This document shows, one piece after another, positions 1-9,442 of a stretch of 64,000 nt of DNA (the stretch's first letter is position 1; every line of letters starts with the position of its first letter). The stretch is from Chondromyces crocatus (GTDB lineage Bacteria > Myxococcota_A > Polyangia > Polyangiales > Polyangiaceae): the NCBI RefSeq assembly GCF_001189295.1, contig NZ_CP012159.1, positions 9,408,501-9,472,500 of the forward strand. Reading direction: 5' to 3'. The translations under genes were made by a program, and so were the position numbers. A model generated the notes under the pieces. It was not told the DNA's origin. It made no database searches and saw nothing but the letters and a program-made list of their open reading frames with translations.

Positions 1-2283
1 GGCTTCCGTGGCACCGAGGCGCTGTCGACCCCGTACCAGCTCGACATCCTGCTCATGACCACGCACGACGCGGGCAGCGAGCTGGACCTCGCGGACGCGA
101 TCGGCGCGAAGGCGACGCTCACCCTCGATCACGAGGACGGACGGCCCCCGTTCACCTTCTGCGGCGTCTTCTCGGCGATGGAACTCGTGCAAGAGGTCGG
201 CGGGCGCGCCGTCTTCCGCGCGACGCTCGTCCCCCAGCTCTGGCAGCTCGGCCTCACCTACCACAGCCGCATCTTCACCAAGCTGAGCATCCCCGACATC
301 ATCCGCGCCATCTTCGATGACAACGGCCTCAGCGGGAGCGACTACGAGCTGCGCCTGATCGGCCAGTATCCCCCCGAGGAGCACGTCTGCCAGTACCGCG
401 AGAGCGACCTCGATTTCGTCTCCCGGTGGATGGAGCGCGAGGGGATGTACTACTTCTTCGAACACGGCGAGGACGGCGAGAAGCTCGTCATCACCGACCA
501 CAAATCCTTCCACGCCCCGCTCGCGCAGAAGCCCATCCGCTTCCATCCCCAGAGCGGCGCCGACGTCACCGCGGGCGAGTCGTTCCGCGCCTTCACCTGC
601 CGGCACACCTCGCTCCCCGCCAGCGTGCGCCTCCGGGACTACGACTACGGCAAGCCGGCGCTCGAGGTCGCGGGCACCGCCGCCGTCTCACCGACGGGCT
701 TCGGCGACGTCAGCGTCTACGGCATGCGCTTCTTCACCCCCGCCGACGGCAAGCGCCTGGCGACCTTGCGCGCCGAGGAGCTGCTCGCCCGGCAGACCAT
801 CGCCCAGGGCATGGGCGCCGCCTGGTATCTCCGCTCGGGCTACACCTTCGAGCTCGAAGACCACCCCCGCCCCAGCCTGAACCGGCACTACCTCGCCACC
901 TCCCTGGAGCACTTCGGCAACCAGACCCACGGCTCCCCCGAGCTGAAGGAATTGCTCGGTCACGATGTGGAAGACGTCTACCGCGTCGCCGTCGCCGCCG
1001 TCGCCACGGACGTCCAGTTCCGGGCCGAGCGCCGCACCGTCTGGCCTCGCATCGACGGCTTCGAGAACGCCATCGTCGACGGCCCCACGAACAGCGAGTA
1101 CGCGCAGATCGACGAGCACGGGCGCTACGCCCTCAAGCTCCAGTTCGACGAGAGCGCCAACGACCGCGGCAAGGCCACCACCTGGGTGCGCATGCTCCAG
1201 CCCCACGGCGGTTCCGTCGAGGGCTGGCACTTCCCCCTCCGGAACGGCACCGAGGTCGTCTGCATCTTCCTCGGCGGCGATCCCGATCGCCCCGTCATCG
1301 CCGGCGTCGCGCCGAACGCCACCACCCCGAGCCCGGTCACCTCGGGCAACAACACCCAGAACGTCATCCAGACCGGCGGCAGCAACCGCATCCAGATGGA
1401 GGACCGGGCCGGCTCCCAGCAGATCATCACCACCACGCCGACCCAGAACACCCAGCTCAGCATGGGCGCGCCGCACAAGGGCCACAACGTCGCCCTCATG
1501 ACCGACGGCAGCAGCTTCCACCACTCGGGCCAGCACCTCAACGTCGAGGTCGGCGACTACAAGACCGAGGTCGTCCAGGGCGCGGTCACCGAGGTCTACA
1601 ACGACACCGTCACCGAGGTGTTCCAGGGCCCCTACGGGACGACGGTCACCCTCGACGTCACCGAGACCTACCTCGCCAACAAGACCGAGTCGGTCCCGAG
1701 CGGCCACGTCGAGGAGTTCTACCAGTCGCAGACCACGACCGTCACCAACCTGCGCAAATCCGAGTACGGCACGCAGGACACCCATGTGAAGGGCACCGTC
1801 GACGAGGTCTACGACGGCACGCACACCACCACCGTCACCGCGGGCGGACGTACGGAGACCGTCACCGGCCTCTACTCGGTCACCGCGAACGACGGCATGG
1901 AGGTCACCGTGAGCGGCGGCCTCACCAACCACACGCTCAATGATGGCCTCGAGGTCAACGTCACCGGCAACGCCGTGCAGACCGCGGACGACACCTGGAC
2001 GGTGCGTGGCTCGAACGCGACGCGCATCGAGGGCACGAAGGCGGTGGTGATCACCGGCTCGGACACGGTGACCATCGGCGAGAAGGCGATCACCGTGAAC
2101 GGCTCGGAGGTCATCAGCCTCAACAGCGCGAAGATCGAGATCCTGGGAGGCGACATCACCATCTCGGGTGGCGCGGTGACCATCACCGGCAGCGCAGCGA
2201 CCAAGGTCGAAGGAGCCCCCGTCGACATCACCGCGCAAGGCAACGTCACCGTCACCGGCGGCCTGGTGAAGCTGAACTGCTGA
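1..2283 (+). CDS. vgrG: Type VI secretion tip protein VgrG (5' end outside window)
   Basis: VgrG trimers form the spike tip of the T6SS and carry effectors. The frame is open from base 1, and the residues before the first visible ATG (position 55) read GFRGTEALSTPYQLDILL, typical of the VgrG N-terminus, so the true start lies upstream. The N-terminal half has the phage gpD/gp27-like part, including FVSRWMEREGMYYFFEH. A gp5-like OB fold follows around HGRYALKLQFD and NGTEVVCIFLGGDPDRPVIAG. The last ~270 residues are Thr/Val-rich repeats of the beta-helical needle (many TVTE, VTGS and ITGS motifs). No separate enzymatic C-terminal extension is seen, so cargo is probably carried by the neighbouring genes. 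It heads a same-strand cassette reaching 5,960. Identity as VgrG is secure; its cargo is inferred. Confidence 0.95.
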   Translation, partial: GFRGTEALSTPYQLDILLMTTHDAGSELDLADAIGAKATLTLDHEDGRPPFTFCGVFSAMELVQEVGGRAVFRATLVPQLWQLGLTYHSRIFTKLSIPDIIRAIFDDNGLSGSDYELRLIGQYPPEEHVCQYRESDLDFVSRWMEREGMYYFFEHGEDGEKLVITDHKSFHAPLAQKPIRFHPQSGADVTAGESFRAFTCRHTSLPASVRLRDYDYGKPALEVAGTAAVSPTGFGDVSVYGMRFFTPADGKRLATLRAEELLARQTIAQGMGAAWYLRSGYTFELEDHPRPSLNRHYLATSLEHFGNQTHGSPELKELLGHDVEDVYRVAVAAVATDVQFRAERRTVWPRIDGFENAIVDGPTNSEYAQIDEHGRYALKLQFDESANDRGKATTWVRMLQPHGGSVEGWHFPLRNGTEVVCIFLGGDPDRPVIAGVAPNATTPSPVTSGNNTQNVIQTGGSNRIQMEDRAGSQQIITTTPTQNTQLSMGAPHKGHNVALMTDGSSFHHSGQHLNVEVGDYKTEVVQGAVTEVYNDTVTEVFQGPYGTTVTLDVTETYLANKTESVPSGHVEEFYQSQTTTVTNLRKSEYGTQDTHVKGTVDEVYDGTHTTTVTAGGRTETVTGLYSVTANDGMEVTVSGGLTNHTLNDGLEVNVTGNAVQTADDTWTVRGSNATRIEGTKAVVITGSDTVTIGEKAITVNGSEVISLNSAKIEILGGDITISGGAVTITGSAATKVEGAPVDITAQGNVTVTGGLVKLNC

Positions 2284-2371
2284 TGCCACGGGTTCCACCG
2301 CCTTTCCGAGCGCCATCGCGCGTGAAGGGCGACCCGGAGCCTACCGACCGACACGAGCACGAAGCACCGCG

Positions 2372-2863
2372 ATGACCGAACCGAACGATCCTACGTCCCC
2401 GCCCGGCGCAGCCGACCCCGCCACATCGCCCGAGCTGGTCTCGCCCGACGACGCTCGTGCTGACGCCCCCAGCGACGCGCCCAGCAGCACCCTCCAGCTC
2501 GCCGGTGGGCACGCCCTGGAGGTCCGGCGCGGCCCTGGCAACGACACCCTGCAGCTCCTCCAGCCCGACGGCCAGGCCTCCATCTCCATCCACGTCACGC
2601 CGCAGGGCATCACCCTCAGCGTCCAGGGCGCGGCCTTGACCCTCCACGCGACCGGCGCCCTCGCCATCGACGCCGAGACGCTCGCCCTCCGCGGCCGGAG
2701 CGGCGTGGCCATCGAGAGCGGCGGCGACGCCCACATCGACCTCGAAGGCGACCTCCACGCCCGGGCGCGGCAGCAGCACCTCACCGCCACCCTGGGCAAC
2801 GTCAACATCAAGGCCAACGACGACGTGAAGCTCGATGGCGAGCGGATCAAGCTGAACTCCTGA
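2372..2863 (+). CDS. Small beta-helix protein, VgrG C-terminus-like
   Basis: 163 residues. The first ~45 residues are Pro/Asp/Ala-rich and probably disordered. The rest is a run of short hydrophobic/Gly strands (ISIHVTPQGITLSVQG, ALTLHATGALAIDAETLAL, NIKANDDVKLDGERIKLN) resembling the DUF2345-like needle at the end of VgrG. The upstream VgrG itself ends in a similar VTVTGGLVKLN motif. The gene starts 88 bp after vgrG and stops 7 bp before the first DUF2169 gene. It may extend or cap the spike, or act as an adaptor between VgrG and the membrane protein at 3,853. The function is inferred from context; I do not recognise a named family. Confidence 0.75.
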   Translation: MTEPNDPTSPPGAADPATSPELVSPDDARADAPSDAPSSTLQLAGGHALEVRRGPGNDTLQLLQPDGQASISIHVTPQGITLSVQGAALTLHATGALAIDAETLALRGRSGVAIESGGDAHIDLEGDLHARARQQHLTATLGNVNIKANDDVKLDGERIKLNS

Positions 2864-2870
2864 GCCGCGC

Positions 2871-3830
2871 ATGGATTTCGTCAACCACACGAAGTTCCCC
2901 GCCAGCGTCTTTCGCATGGCCTTCGGCGAGGACAAGGTGGCTGCCTCGCTGCTCACCCGGGTGACCTACGGCCTCGACGGCACCAAGTTCATCCCCAGCG
3001 CCGAGCAGCCCTGGATCGTGTCCTCCGCCCCCTGGCGCGGCCCCCAGGGCCCCATGGACAGCGATCTCGTCTTCATCAAGGGCGGCGTCGACCTCTTCGT
3101 CTTCGGCCACGCCTACGCCCTGCGCGGCAAGCCGACCCCGCAGATGGACGTCGAGGTCGCCGTCGACGACTGGAAGAGCACGGTGAAGGTCTTCGGCGAG
3201 CGCGTCTGGTGGAAACCCATGGGCACCCTCGTGCCCACGAACCCCATCCCCTTCACCATCATGCCCCTCCAGCCCGCCTACGCCTTCGGCGGCAAGGACA
3301 CCTGGGACGAGCGCGAGATCGCCTGGCCCGACAACCCCGAGGGCAAGGGCTTCTACCTGGAGGCCGCGAGCGCCGTCGACCGACCGCTCCCCAACCTGGA
3401 GAACCCTGACGAGCGCATCCAGCGCTGGGACGACCGCCCCGAGCCCGCCGGAACGACCCCGATTGCCATCACCACGAGCATGCGCATGAAGCGCGGCGCC
3501 TCGTTCGACGAGCGAGGCCAGGTCACCGAACTCCGCCCGGTGCTCTACAACGCTGCCTACCCACGCCTGGTCGCGCCCCGCCTGAAGCCTGGCCAGACCG
3601 TGCGCCTCACCGGCGTGCACCCCTCGGGCCCCTTGAGCTTCCAGCTCCCCGACGCGCGCCTCTTCGCGCGCGTCCGCTTCGGCGACGACGTCCGCGAGGT
3701 CCCGCTGGCCATCGACCAGATCGGCTTCGAACTCGAAGCGAAGCGCGCCTTCATCGCCTACCGCTACCCGTTCCGTTACACGATCCACGCCCTGCAACGC
3801 AGAGCCTGCGAACTCTTCGAGAGGCCCTGA
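2871..3830 (+). CDS. DUF2169 family protein, T6SS-associated (copy 1)
   Basis: 319 residues. The pattern is that of DUF2169 proteins, which commonly sit beside vgrG genes and are thought to act as loading adaptors or chaperones for T6SS effectors. Diagnostic segments are FPASVFRMAFGEDKVAASLL at the N-terminus, the VDLFVFGHAYALRGKP strand, and PLQPAYAFGGKDTWDER followed by PDNPEGKGFYLE. The end of the protein is strand-rich and polar. There is no signal peptide or membrane segment, so it is probably cytoplasmic. The start codon lies 7 bp after the upstream stop. A second, longer DUF2169 protein is encoded at 4,806; the two flank the candidate effector, which suggests each handles a different partner. 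Confidence 0.85.
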   Translation: MDFVNHTKFPASVFRMAFGEDKVAASLLTRVTYGLDGTKFIPSAEQPWIVSSAPWRGPQGPMDSDLVFIKGGVDLFVFGHAYALRGKPTPQMDVEVAVDDWKSTVKVFGERVWWKPMGTLVPTNPIPFTIMPLQPAYAFGGKDTWDEREIAWPDNPEGKGFYLEAASAVDRPLPNLENPDERIQRWDDRPEPAGTTPIAITTSMRMKRGASFDERGQVTELRPVLYNAAYPRLVAPRLKPGQTVRLTGVHPSGPLSFQLPDARLFARVRFGDDVREVPLAIDQIGFELEAKRAFIAYRYPFRYTIHALQRRACELFERP

Positions 3831-3852
3831 GCCACTCCCCGGGAGGACCACG

Positions 3853-4749
3853 ATGGATTGCTGCTTGCTGGTCAACTACCATGCGATGTTGGGCGTGGAC
3901 TTCCACGACAGCTTCCCCATGTTCGTCTCGCCCCCCATTCCACGGGGCCCTCACATGGTGGGAGCGCTGCTGAAGTGGGGCCCCTGGTTCGGCGGCAACA
4001 ACAGCGAGAAGGTCGACTGCATCGGTGGCGATCCGATGGGCCAGGGGACGGACATCGGCATGCTGATCCCCCACATCCCCCTGGTGCCGAACGTCTACTT
4101 CTGGCTGTACACCCTGGCCAGCAGCTCCCAGTCCCACTTCGGCGTCTCCAGCGTCCGGACCGACGCGGGCCCCGTCGCCGTTGCGGTCCTCGTCATCGTC
4201 AATTTCAATCTGGACTGCGAGGGACCGCTCACCTGCCCACCCTTGCCCACGGGCCTGGTCCTCGCTCCGAACACCGTCCTCGCCGGCATGACCCTCGGCG
4301 ACTTCCTGGCCTCGCTCGTGACCATGATCCTGACCGCGGCCATCCAGTACGTGATCAACCTGATCTTCGGCAAGCTCCCCATCTTCAGCTGGATCGGCAA
4401 GATCTTCGCGCGCCTGGGCAAGGGCCTGTTCAACCTGATCGGCAACCTGGCGATCCGCATCCTGCCTCCCCGGGTCATGCTCCCGACCGTGCTCACCGGC
4501 GCGATCCTCGGCACGAAGGTGAAGCAGGTCGCCGCATCGAACCCTGCCGTGGGCGCCATCGCCACCAACGTGCGCGATCTGCTGTTCGGCTGGGGCGTCG
4601 GTTCCCCCATGGGCTACGCCTACACCAACCCCTCCGACTCCTCCCAGCAGTGGAACATCTACGGCCAGATCACCGGCTCCACGGGAAGAGACCCTGCCTG
4701 GGTGGGACGCCAGGTCTACGAAGCCCCCGACGTCGACGAGTACCCCTGA
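3853..4749 (+). CDS. Candidate T6SS membrane-inserting effector / PAAR-like protein
   Basis: 298 residues; start supported by GGGAGGACC seven bases upstream of the ATG. I do not recognise a named family. Residues 1-125 are Gly/Pro/His-rich with several short motifs (VDCIGGDPMGQGTDIGM, IPHIPLVPNVYFW) and resemble a compact PAAR-like cap. Residues ~140-225 hold several hydrophobic stretches (LGDFLASLVTMILTAAIQYV, INLIFGKLPIFSWIGKIFA, LFNLIGNLAIRILPPRVMLP) that could form two to four membrane helices. The C-terminus is polar. There is no Sec signal. Lying between two DUF2169 genes in a vgrG cassette, it fits a spike-delivered pore- or membrane-acting effector. No obvious immunity gene follows, so a structural role is also possible. 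Confidence 0.6.
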   Translation: MDCCLLVNYHAMLGVDFHDSFPMFVSPPIPRGPHMVGALLKWGPWFGGNNSEKVDCIGGDPMGQGTDIGMLIPHIPLVPNVYFWLYTLASSSQSHFGVSSVRTDAGPVAVAVLVIVNFNLDCEGPLTCPPLPTGLVLAPNTVLAGMTLGDFLASLVTMILTAAIQYVINLIFGKLPIFSWIGKIFARLGKGLFNLIGNLAIRILPPRVMLPTVLTGAILGTKVKQVAASNPAVGAIATNVRDLLFGWGVGSPMGYAYTNPSDSSQQWNIYGQITGSTGRDPAWVGRQVYEAPDVDEYP

Positions 4750-4805
4750 CGACGACTGCGGACGCCCCCTCCATGCACCCCGAGCCCGGCTAGCCAGGCG
4801 ATGCC

Positions 4806-5960
4806 ATGACCACGATCACCTCCCCGTCGCCGACCACGCTCCAGATCTCCGCCACCGACCCTGAAGGTCGCTGGATCCTCTCGGTCCTCACCAAGCGCAC
4901 GTACACCATCGAGCCCAGCGGCCGGTGCGTGCTCGCCGACGAGCAGCTCCCCCTCCAGGGCGACATCGAGACCCACGCCGACGACACCAACCTGCTCGCG
5001 CACGACACCGACCTCTACCCCATCAAGCCCCTCACCGACGTCGTCGTCCTCGGCCGCGCCCACGCCGCGCGACCGCAGACCCAGCTCGACGTCCGCGTCC
5101 GCGTCGGTCGCGCCCTCAAGACCATCCTCGTCGTCGGCGACCGCCGCTGCACCCTCTCCCCCACCGGCCAGCTCGTCTTCTCCGACCCCCTCCCCTTCGA
5201 GACCATGCCCCTGCGCTTCGACCGCGCCTACGGCGGCCGGGATCGCGGCGCCGAAGCCCTCCATGGCAACCCGTTCACCCTCCTCGCCCCGTACGTGAAC
5301 GGCGGCTTCAGCACCGACAACCAGAGCCCCTACCTCTACCCCAAGAACCCGTGCGGCCGTGGCTACCTCATCGAAGCCACCCCGGCCGCCGTCGAGCTGG
5401 TCGAGCTACCCAACCTCGAAGACCCCCTCGACCGCCTCTCCCCCGACCGCCTCCTCGTCGGCAACGACGCCCACTGGCCCTGGATGCCCATGCCCCAGGC
5501 CCTCGGCTGGGTCAGTCTCGGCTGGTTCCCTCGCTTCGCCTTCAGCGGCATCCGCCAGGACTTCGAACCGCGCCCCGAGCCCATCCCCGAGATCGCACGC
5601 GGCCTCGTCCCCGCCACCCTCCTCGACCCGGGCTCCCAGCAAGAGAAGGCCAGCCACCGCTTCGCCAACGGCGCCCCCCTCGGACTCCAGCTCCCCTTCC
5701 TGAAGGCCGACGAGGAGATCGAGCTCCATCACCTCCACCCCCAGCACGCCACCTGGAAGATCAAGCTCCCGAACGAGCGCCCCCGCATCGCGACCGACGG
5801 CCGCAAAGGCAAGTTCAACGAGACCACCCCCGTGATCCACACGGTGCTCATCGAGCCGGAGCTGTCACGCCTCAGCGTCGTCTGGCGCGGCGCTGCCCCG
5901 GCACTCCGCCCCTACATGGAAGACGAACTCGGTTCCATGCCCCTGCGCGTCGTCTGGTGA
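4806..5960 (+). CDS. DUF2169 family protein, T6SS-associated (copy 2)
   Basis: 384 residues, related to the 2,871 gene but longer. It contains VLTKRTYTIEPSGRC, TDVVVLGRAHAARPQTQLDV, ETMPLRFDRAYGGRDRG and PKNPCGRGYLIE, the same block order as in the first copy. The middle section (NDAHWPWMPMPQALGWVSLG) and the closing EDELGSMPLRVVW are additional. Cytoplasmic by sequence. An out-of-frame ATG sits at 4,801; the ATG at 4,806 opens the long frame. It is the last gene of the cassette, and the next gene is convergent. DUF2169 proteins are associated with VgrG/PAAR effector loading; the exact partner is not shown by sequence. Confidence 0.85.
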   Translation: MTTITSPSPTTLQISATDPEGRWILSVLTKRTYTIEPSGRCVLADEQLPLQGDIETHADDTNLLAHDTDLYPIKPLTDVVVLGRAHAARPQTQLDVRVRVGRALKTILVVGDRRCTLSPTGQLVFSDPLPFETMPLRFDRAYGGRDRGAEALHGNPFTLLAPYVNGGFSTDNQSPYLYPKNPCGRGYLIEATPAAVELVELPNLEDPLDRLSPDRLLVGNDAHWPWMPMPQALGWVSLGWFPRFAFSGIRQDFEPRPEPIPEIARGLVPATLLDPGSQQEKASHRFANGAPLGLQLPFLKADEEIELHHLHPQHATWKIKLPNERPRIATDGRKGKFNETTPVIHTVLIEPELSRLSVVWRGAAPALRPYMEDELGSMPLRVVW

Positions 5961-6062
5961 CCGGAAGCGACCTCCCTCCGCCACCACCTCGATGGCCTCC
6001 TTCACGCCCTCGCCTTCTTCACACGCCGGCCTCCTTCAGGCGCTGCCCTTCGACGTCGCTCG

Positions 6063-6094
6063 CTTCAGGTACGGCTCACTTCAGGCACGGCTCG
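6063..6094. repeat. Tandem 16-bp duplication between convergent genes
   Basis: Two adjacent 16-bp copies starting at 6,063 and 6,079, each of the form CTTCAGGNACGGCTCN. They lie in a CTTC-rich stretch 26 bp from the stop codon of the minus-strand lipoprotein gene. No terminator-like hairpin was seen here. Confidence 0.6.
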
Positions 6095-6119
6095 CTCTCG
6101 CCGCTGCTCCTTCTCCCCT

Positions 6120-7730
6120 TCACTCGCCTCCAGCGTCGTTCGCCTTCGGCTTCAGCGGAATCACCCGGATCGGCTGCGGCGCGTAGCACAGCAGCTCGGG
6201 CTTCTCCCCCTTCATGGTCGCTGCCGCGTGCGCGATCAGCGCCTCTCCCTGCGCCTTGCTGCTCACCTGGATGCCTAGCCGCCGCGCGCCTCCTGCTTGA
6301 AACTCCACCAGGCTGAGCGACGCCGCCCCGGCGAAGCGCGACAGCGCCTGTCTCGACTCGGCGAAGGAGAAAAACTCCGGGTCATGGTGCATCGCGACGT
6401 GCAGCGGAACGAACAGGGTTCGACATCCCTCCCGGTACGCGACGCTCTCCCCCTTGCGAAACGCGTGAACCTCGCCGCCCATGGCCCCCCAGATCCTCCC
6501 CTTGTCCATGGCCAGCGCGTCGAAGGCCGTGGGCCAGGCGAGCTGCGCGACGGGTGACCACCCGTTCTCGCTGGTACGAAGGATCGTCCGACCATCGCTC
6601 ACGTGGAGCTTCCCCTCCTGCGAGACGAACGCTTTCTGGACCGGCTTCTCGGGCAGAGGCAGCGCCGAGAACGTCCCATCCAGGTAGTGCAGGATCGGAC
6701 GCTCCGGCCCGGAGAACAGCCACAGCTCGTCACCGCGCCCCCTCAGGATCTCGAGCCGCCTCTCGAACCGACCCACCAGAGGACCGAGGTCGACGATCCG
6801 GGACGTACCCGGCTCGTCCCAGACCTCGGCCACCGGCCCCTTCTGATGACAGAGGTTTCCGAACGCGATCAGCGTCCCCTGCTGTGTCGCTCCGAACGCG
6901 ATCGGCACGACCGCGGCCGAAAGGTGCCGGGCCCCGAGCGCCTCGCTCATGTCGCAGCCTGCCTCCTCGGGGCTCCTGGATCGGAGGCGCACCTCCGGCC
7001 CGCGCACCGTCTCGAACCGGGCCGTCATCTGCGGCGACACGTCCCAGGCGACCAGCAGGGTCGACGACCCGCGCCGCGCGACCCCCACGATCTGACCGAG
7101 GCCTCCCATCGAGCCGACGCGGAGCGACCTCCCCCCTTCCGTCACCGGTGACAGCGTGGGAACCGGGACGCGGCTCCGGAAGGAGGTATGGACGACATCG
7201 ACGGCGTCCGGCCACGCACCGTGGACCGAGACGATGGTGCGCCCTTCGATGTCTGCACCCACCTCGCGTGGCATGCCGAGCCAGGCGATCTCCTCGCCCA
7301 CGATCCTCCCCACGCGCAGGCCCTGCGTGACCAGAACGGCGCCATCGAAGGGGAACACGGACTCCGGATGGCTCCCCCCGGGGGCGAACTTCTCCAGGTC
7401 GAACGTGGGCACGGCGCGCTCTGCCTCACCGCCCCCCGGAGCGCCTGGACGCATGCCTGCCCCCTGTACCGCCGCCGCGTGCGCGTCCCCCTCCGCGCCC
7501 GACGCTGCGCTCGCCCTGACCAGCGGCGCGCCCGACGTCTCGTCCGTCACCAAGGGTGTCGTGCGGCACGCGCTCACCAGCGCAGCCATCCCCAGCCAGG
7601 CAGCCACCCCCAGACGGCCGGCGCCCCCCCTCGAACGCGCCAGCGCAGCGCGCACCTCGCTGGAACGCTCCTCCGTGGTGAGCCCGTCGCCAGCTCCCCC
7701 GCCCTCGCCGCTTCCCCTCGGTGAACGCAT
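6120..7730 (-). CDS. Predicted lipoprotein, possibly beta-propeller
   Basis: 536 residues. After a ~40-residue charged leader comes a hydrophobic segment ending in a lipobox-like AALVSAC, so this is probably an envelope lipoprotein. The remainder is mostly short beta-strands with repeated DGxxL and GRIVGEEIAWLG-type turns (AVLVTQGLRVGRIVGEE, KLHVSDGRTILRTSE, RIWGAMGGEVHAFRKGE), which looks propeller-like; no family is recognised. The ATG overlaps the TGA of the potassium channel gene by one base (TGATG at 7,728-7,732), so it is translationally coupled to the channel and may serve with it at the envelope. The unusually long leader before the signal means a later start is possible. Confidence 0.75.
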   Translation of the reverse strand: MRSPRGSGEGGGAGDGLTTEERSSEVRAALARSRGGAGRLGVAAWLGMAALVSACRTTPLVTDETSGAPLVRASAASGAEGDAHAAAVQGAGMRPGAPGGGEAERAVPTFDLEKFAPGGSHPESVFPFDGAVLVTQGLRVGRIVGEEIAWLGMPREVGADIEGRTIVSVHGAWPDAVDVVHTSFRSRVPVPTLSPVTEGGRSLRVGSMGGLGQIVGVARRGSSTLLVAWDVSPQMTARFETVRGPEVRLRSRSPEEAGCDMSEALGARHLSAAVVPIAFGATQQGTLIAFGNLCHQKGPVAEVWDEPGTSRIVDLGPLVGRFERRLEILRGRGDELWLFSGPERPILHYLDGTFSALPLPEKPVQKAFVSQEGKLHVSDGRTILRTSENGWSPVAQLAWPTAFDALAMDKGRIWGAMGGEVHAFRKGESVAYREGCRTLFVPLHVAMHHDPEFFSFAESRQALSRFAGAASLSLVEFQAGGARRLGIQVSSKAQGEALIAHAAATMKGEKPELLCYAPQPIRVIPLKPKANDAGGE

Positions 7731-9442
7731 CAGTGCCCCTTCCGGTCCGGATAGCGCTCCGAGAGCGCACTCCGCTGCGCAGGCGATCCTATCACCAGCA
7801 GCACGTCCCCTGGGTTCAGCACCGTCTTCGGTGCCGGATTGGCCTCGATTTCCTCTCCCCGCTGGATCGCGATCACGTTCAGCCCCGTCTGCGCCCCGAT
7901 GTCGCTCTGCGCCAGGCTCTGCCCCAGCAGCGCCCGCGGCACCGGCAGCGCGTGCAGATCGATCCCCTCCCCGAGCAGCACCAGCTCCCGCCCTTGCAGC
8001 ACCGAGAACATCATCTCCTTGCCCAGCGACGCGTAGCTCAGCACGAAGTCCGCCCCGGCCCGCAGGATCGCCTCGTGGTTCCGCTCGTGCGTGATCCGAC
8101 TGACCAGCCGCACGTCCGGCCGCAGACGCCGCACGTAGATGCTCAGGTACACGTTCATCGCGTCGTCGTTCGTCGTCACGATCACCGCGCTCGCCTCCAC
8201 GAGCCCGGCCCGCTCCAGCACCGTGCGGTCTGCCGCTTCCCCCACCACCACCGCGTGCGCCACCCCCTCGCACCGCGACGCTGCCGCCGACTCGTGCTCC
8301 ACCAGATGCACCGTCGCCCCCCGCTCCACCAGCGCCCGTGCCGCTGCCCGACCCACCGTCCCCCCGCCGATGATCAGCACCGTCGTCGGGCTCGGCTCCC
8401 CGACCGGCACCTCCGCTTGCAGCGCCTCGAACTGCGCCTCGCTCCCCACCAGCACCGGCACCGACGCCGCCGTCAGCGGCTCGTCCCCCCGCGCCGGCAC
8501 GAGCCGCCCCCGCTCCCACACCCCCACCACGTTCACCCCCGTCCGCTGCCTGAGCCCCAGCTCCCGCAACGTCCGCCCCACGAGCGGCGTCCCCAGCGCG
8601 GGCAGCTCCGCCATCTGCACGTCACGGAACCGACCGATCACGTGCAGCTCCCCCGAGCGCAGGCTGATCCGGCTCGCGAGCTGCTGCCCCAGCCGCTGCT
8701 TCAGCGGCATCGCGTGCGTCGCCCCGGCGAGCAGCAGCAGATCCTGCGACTCCATCTGCTCCACCGTCGCCAGGATCGGCACCTCCGCCGACACCTCCCG
8801 CACCGTCAGCGTCACGTTCGTGTTCTGCGCGTCCCCCAGGTTCGCCACCACCGCCCGCGCGTCCGCCGCGTGCACCGCCTCGTACGTCGCCTTCGCGTCC
8901 AGCTCCCCCGTCACCACCCGCACCCCGTCCGACATCATCTGCACGGCCACCACCGGATCGGGCACCACCACCACGTACGGCACCCCCACCTCCCCCAGCT
9001 TCCGCGACAGCCCCTGCGTCACCGCGTCCCACGCACAGAACACCACGTGCCCCTTCGCCCCCTCCGGCAGCGCCCGCGGCGCCCGCAGCTTGAGCTGCGC
9101 CTCCAGCCACGGCGCATACAGGAACCGGATGAACGCGAACGGCAGCAAGATCAGCAGGAAGACGTTCCCCGACAGCAGCACCACCGTGCTGAACAGCCGC
9201 CCCAGGTCCGACTTGAAGGTGATGTCGCCGAACCCCAGCGTCGTCATCGTCGTCAGCGTCCAGTAGAGCCCCGTGAACCACGAGTGCTCCTGCCCCTCCA
9301 TCTCCATCAGCGCGTGGAAGAGCACCGTGAACACCAGCACCAGCACCCCCACCACGGCGAGGAGCTGCCCGAGCGCCAACAGGTTTCGCTTGGTCTGGGA
9401 CTGACGAAGGAAGAACGCGAGCTGTATTCCGAGGTATCTCAT
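7730..9442 (-). CDS. Two-helix potassium channel with double RCK/TrkA domains
   Basis: 570 residues from the ATG at 9,442; an in-frame ATG at 9,475 is an alternative. Residues ~21-45 form TM1. A pore loop follows with the selectivity filter TLGFGD (residues 68-73), a variant of the TVGYGD filter of K+ channels, and then TM2 (~81-108). Two regulator-of-K+-conductance halves follow: RCK1 starting at GHVVFCAWDAV and RCK2 starting at TTVLIIGGGTVGRAAARAL with a GxGxxG nucleotide-binding loop. Each half ends in a TrkA-C-like subdomain. The architecture is that of a MthK-like channel with both RCK domains in one chain, gated by ligand or nucleotide. Its stop overlaps the downstream lipoprotein start. 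Transcribed divergently from the AraC gene. Confidence 0.93.
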   Translation of the reverse strand: MRYLGIQLAFFLRQSQTKRNLLALGQLLAVVGVLVLVFTVLFHALMEMEGQEHSWFTGLYWTLTTMTTLGFGDITFKSDLGRLFSTVVLLSGNVFLLILLPFAFIRFLYAPWLEAQLKLRAPRALPEGAKGHVVFCAWDAVTQGLSRKLGEVGVPYVVVVPDPVVAVQMMSDGVRVVTGELDAKATYEAVHAADARAVVANLGDAQNTNVTLTVREVSAEVPILATVEQMESQDLLLLAGATHAMPLKQRLGQQLASRISLRSGELHVIGRFRDVQMAELPALGTPLVGRTLRELGLRQRTGVNVVGVWERGRLVPARGDEPLTAASVPVLVGSEAQFEALQAEVPVGEPSPTTVLIIGGGTVGRAAARALVERGATVHLVEHESAAASRCEGVAHAVVVGEAADRTVLERAGLVEASAVIVTTNDDAMNVYLSIYVRRLRPDVRLVSRITHERNHEAILRAGADFVLSYASLGKEMMFSVLQGRELVLLGEGIDLHALPVPRALLGQSLAQSDIGAQTGLNVIAIQRGEEIEANPAPKTVLNPGDVLLVIGSPAQRSALSERYPDRKGH

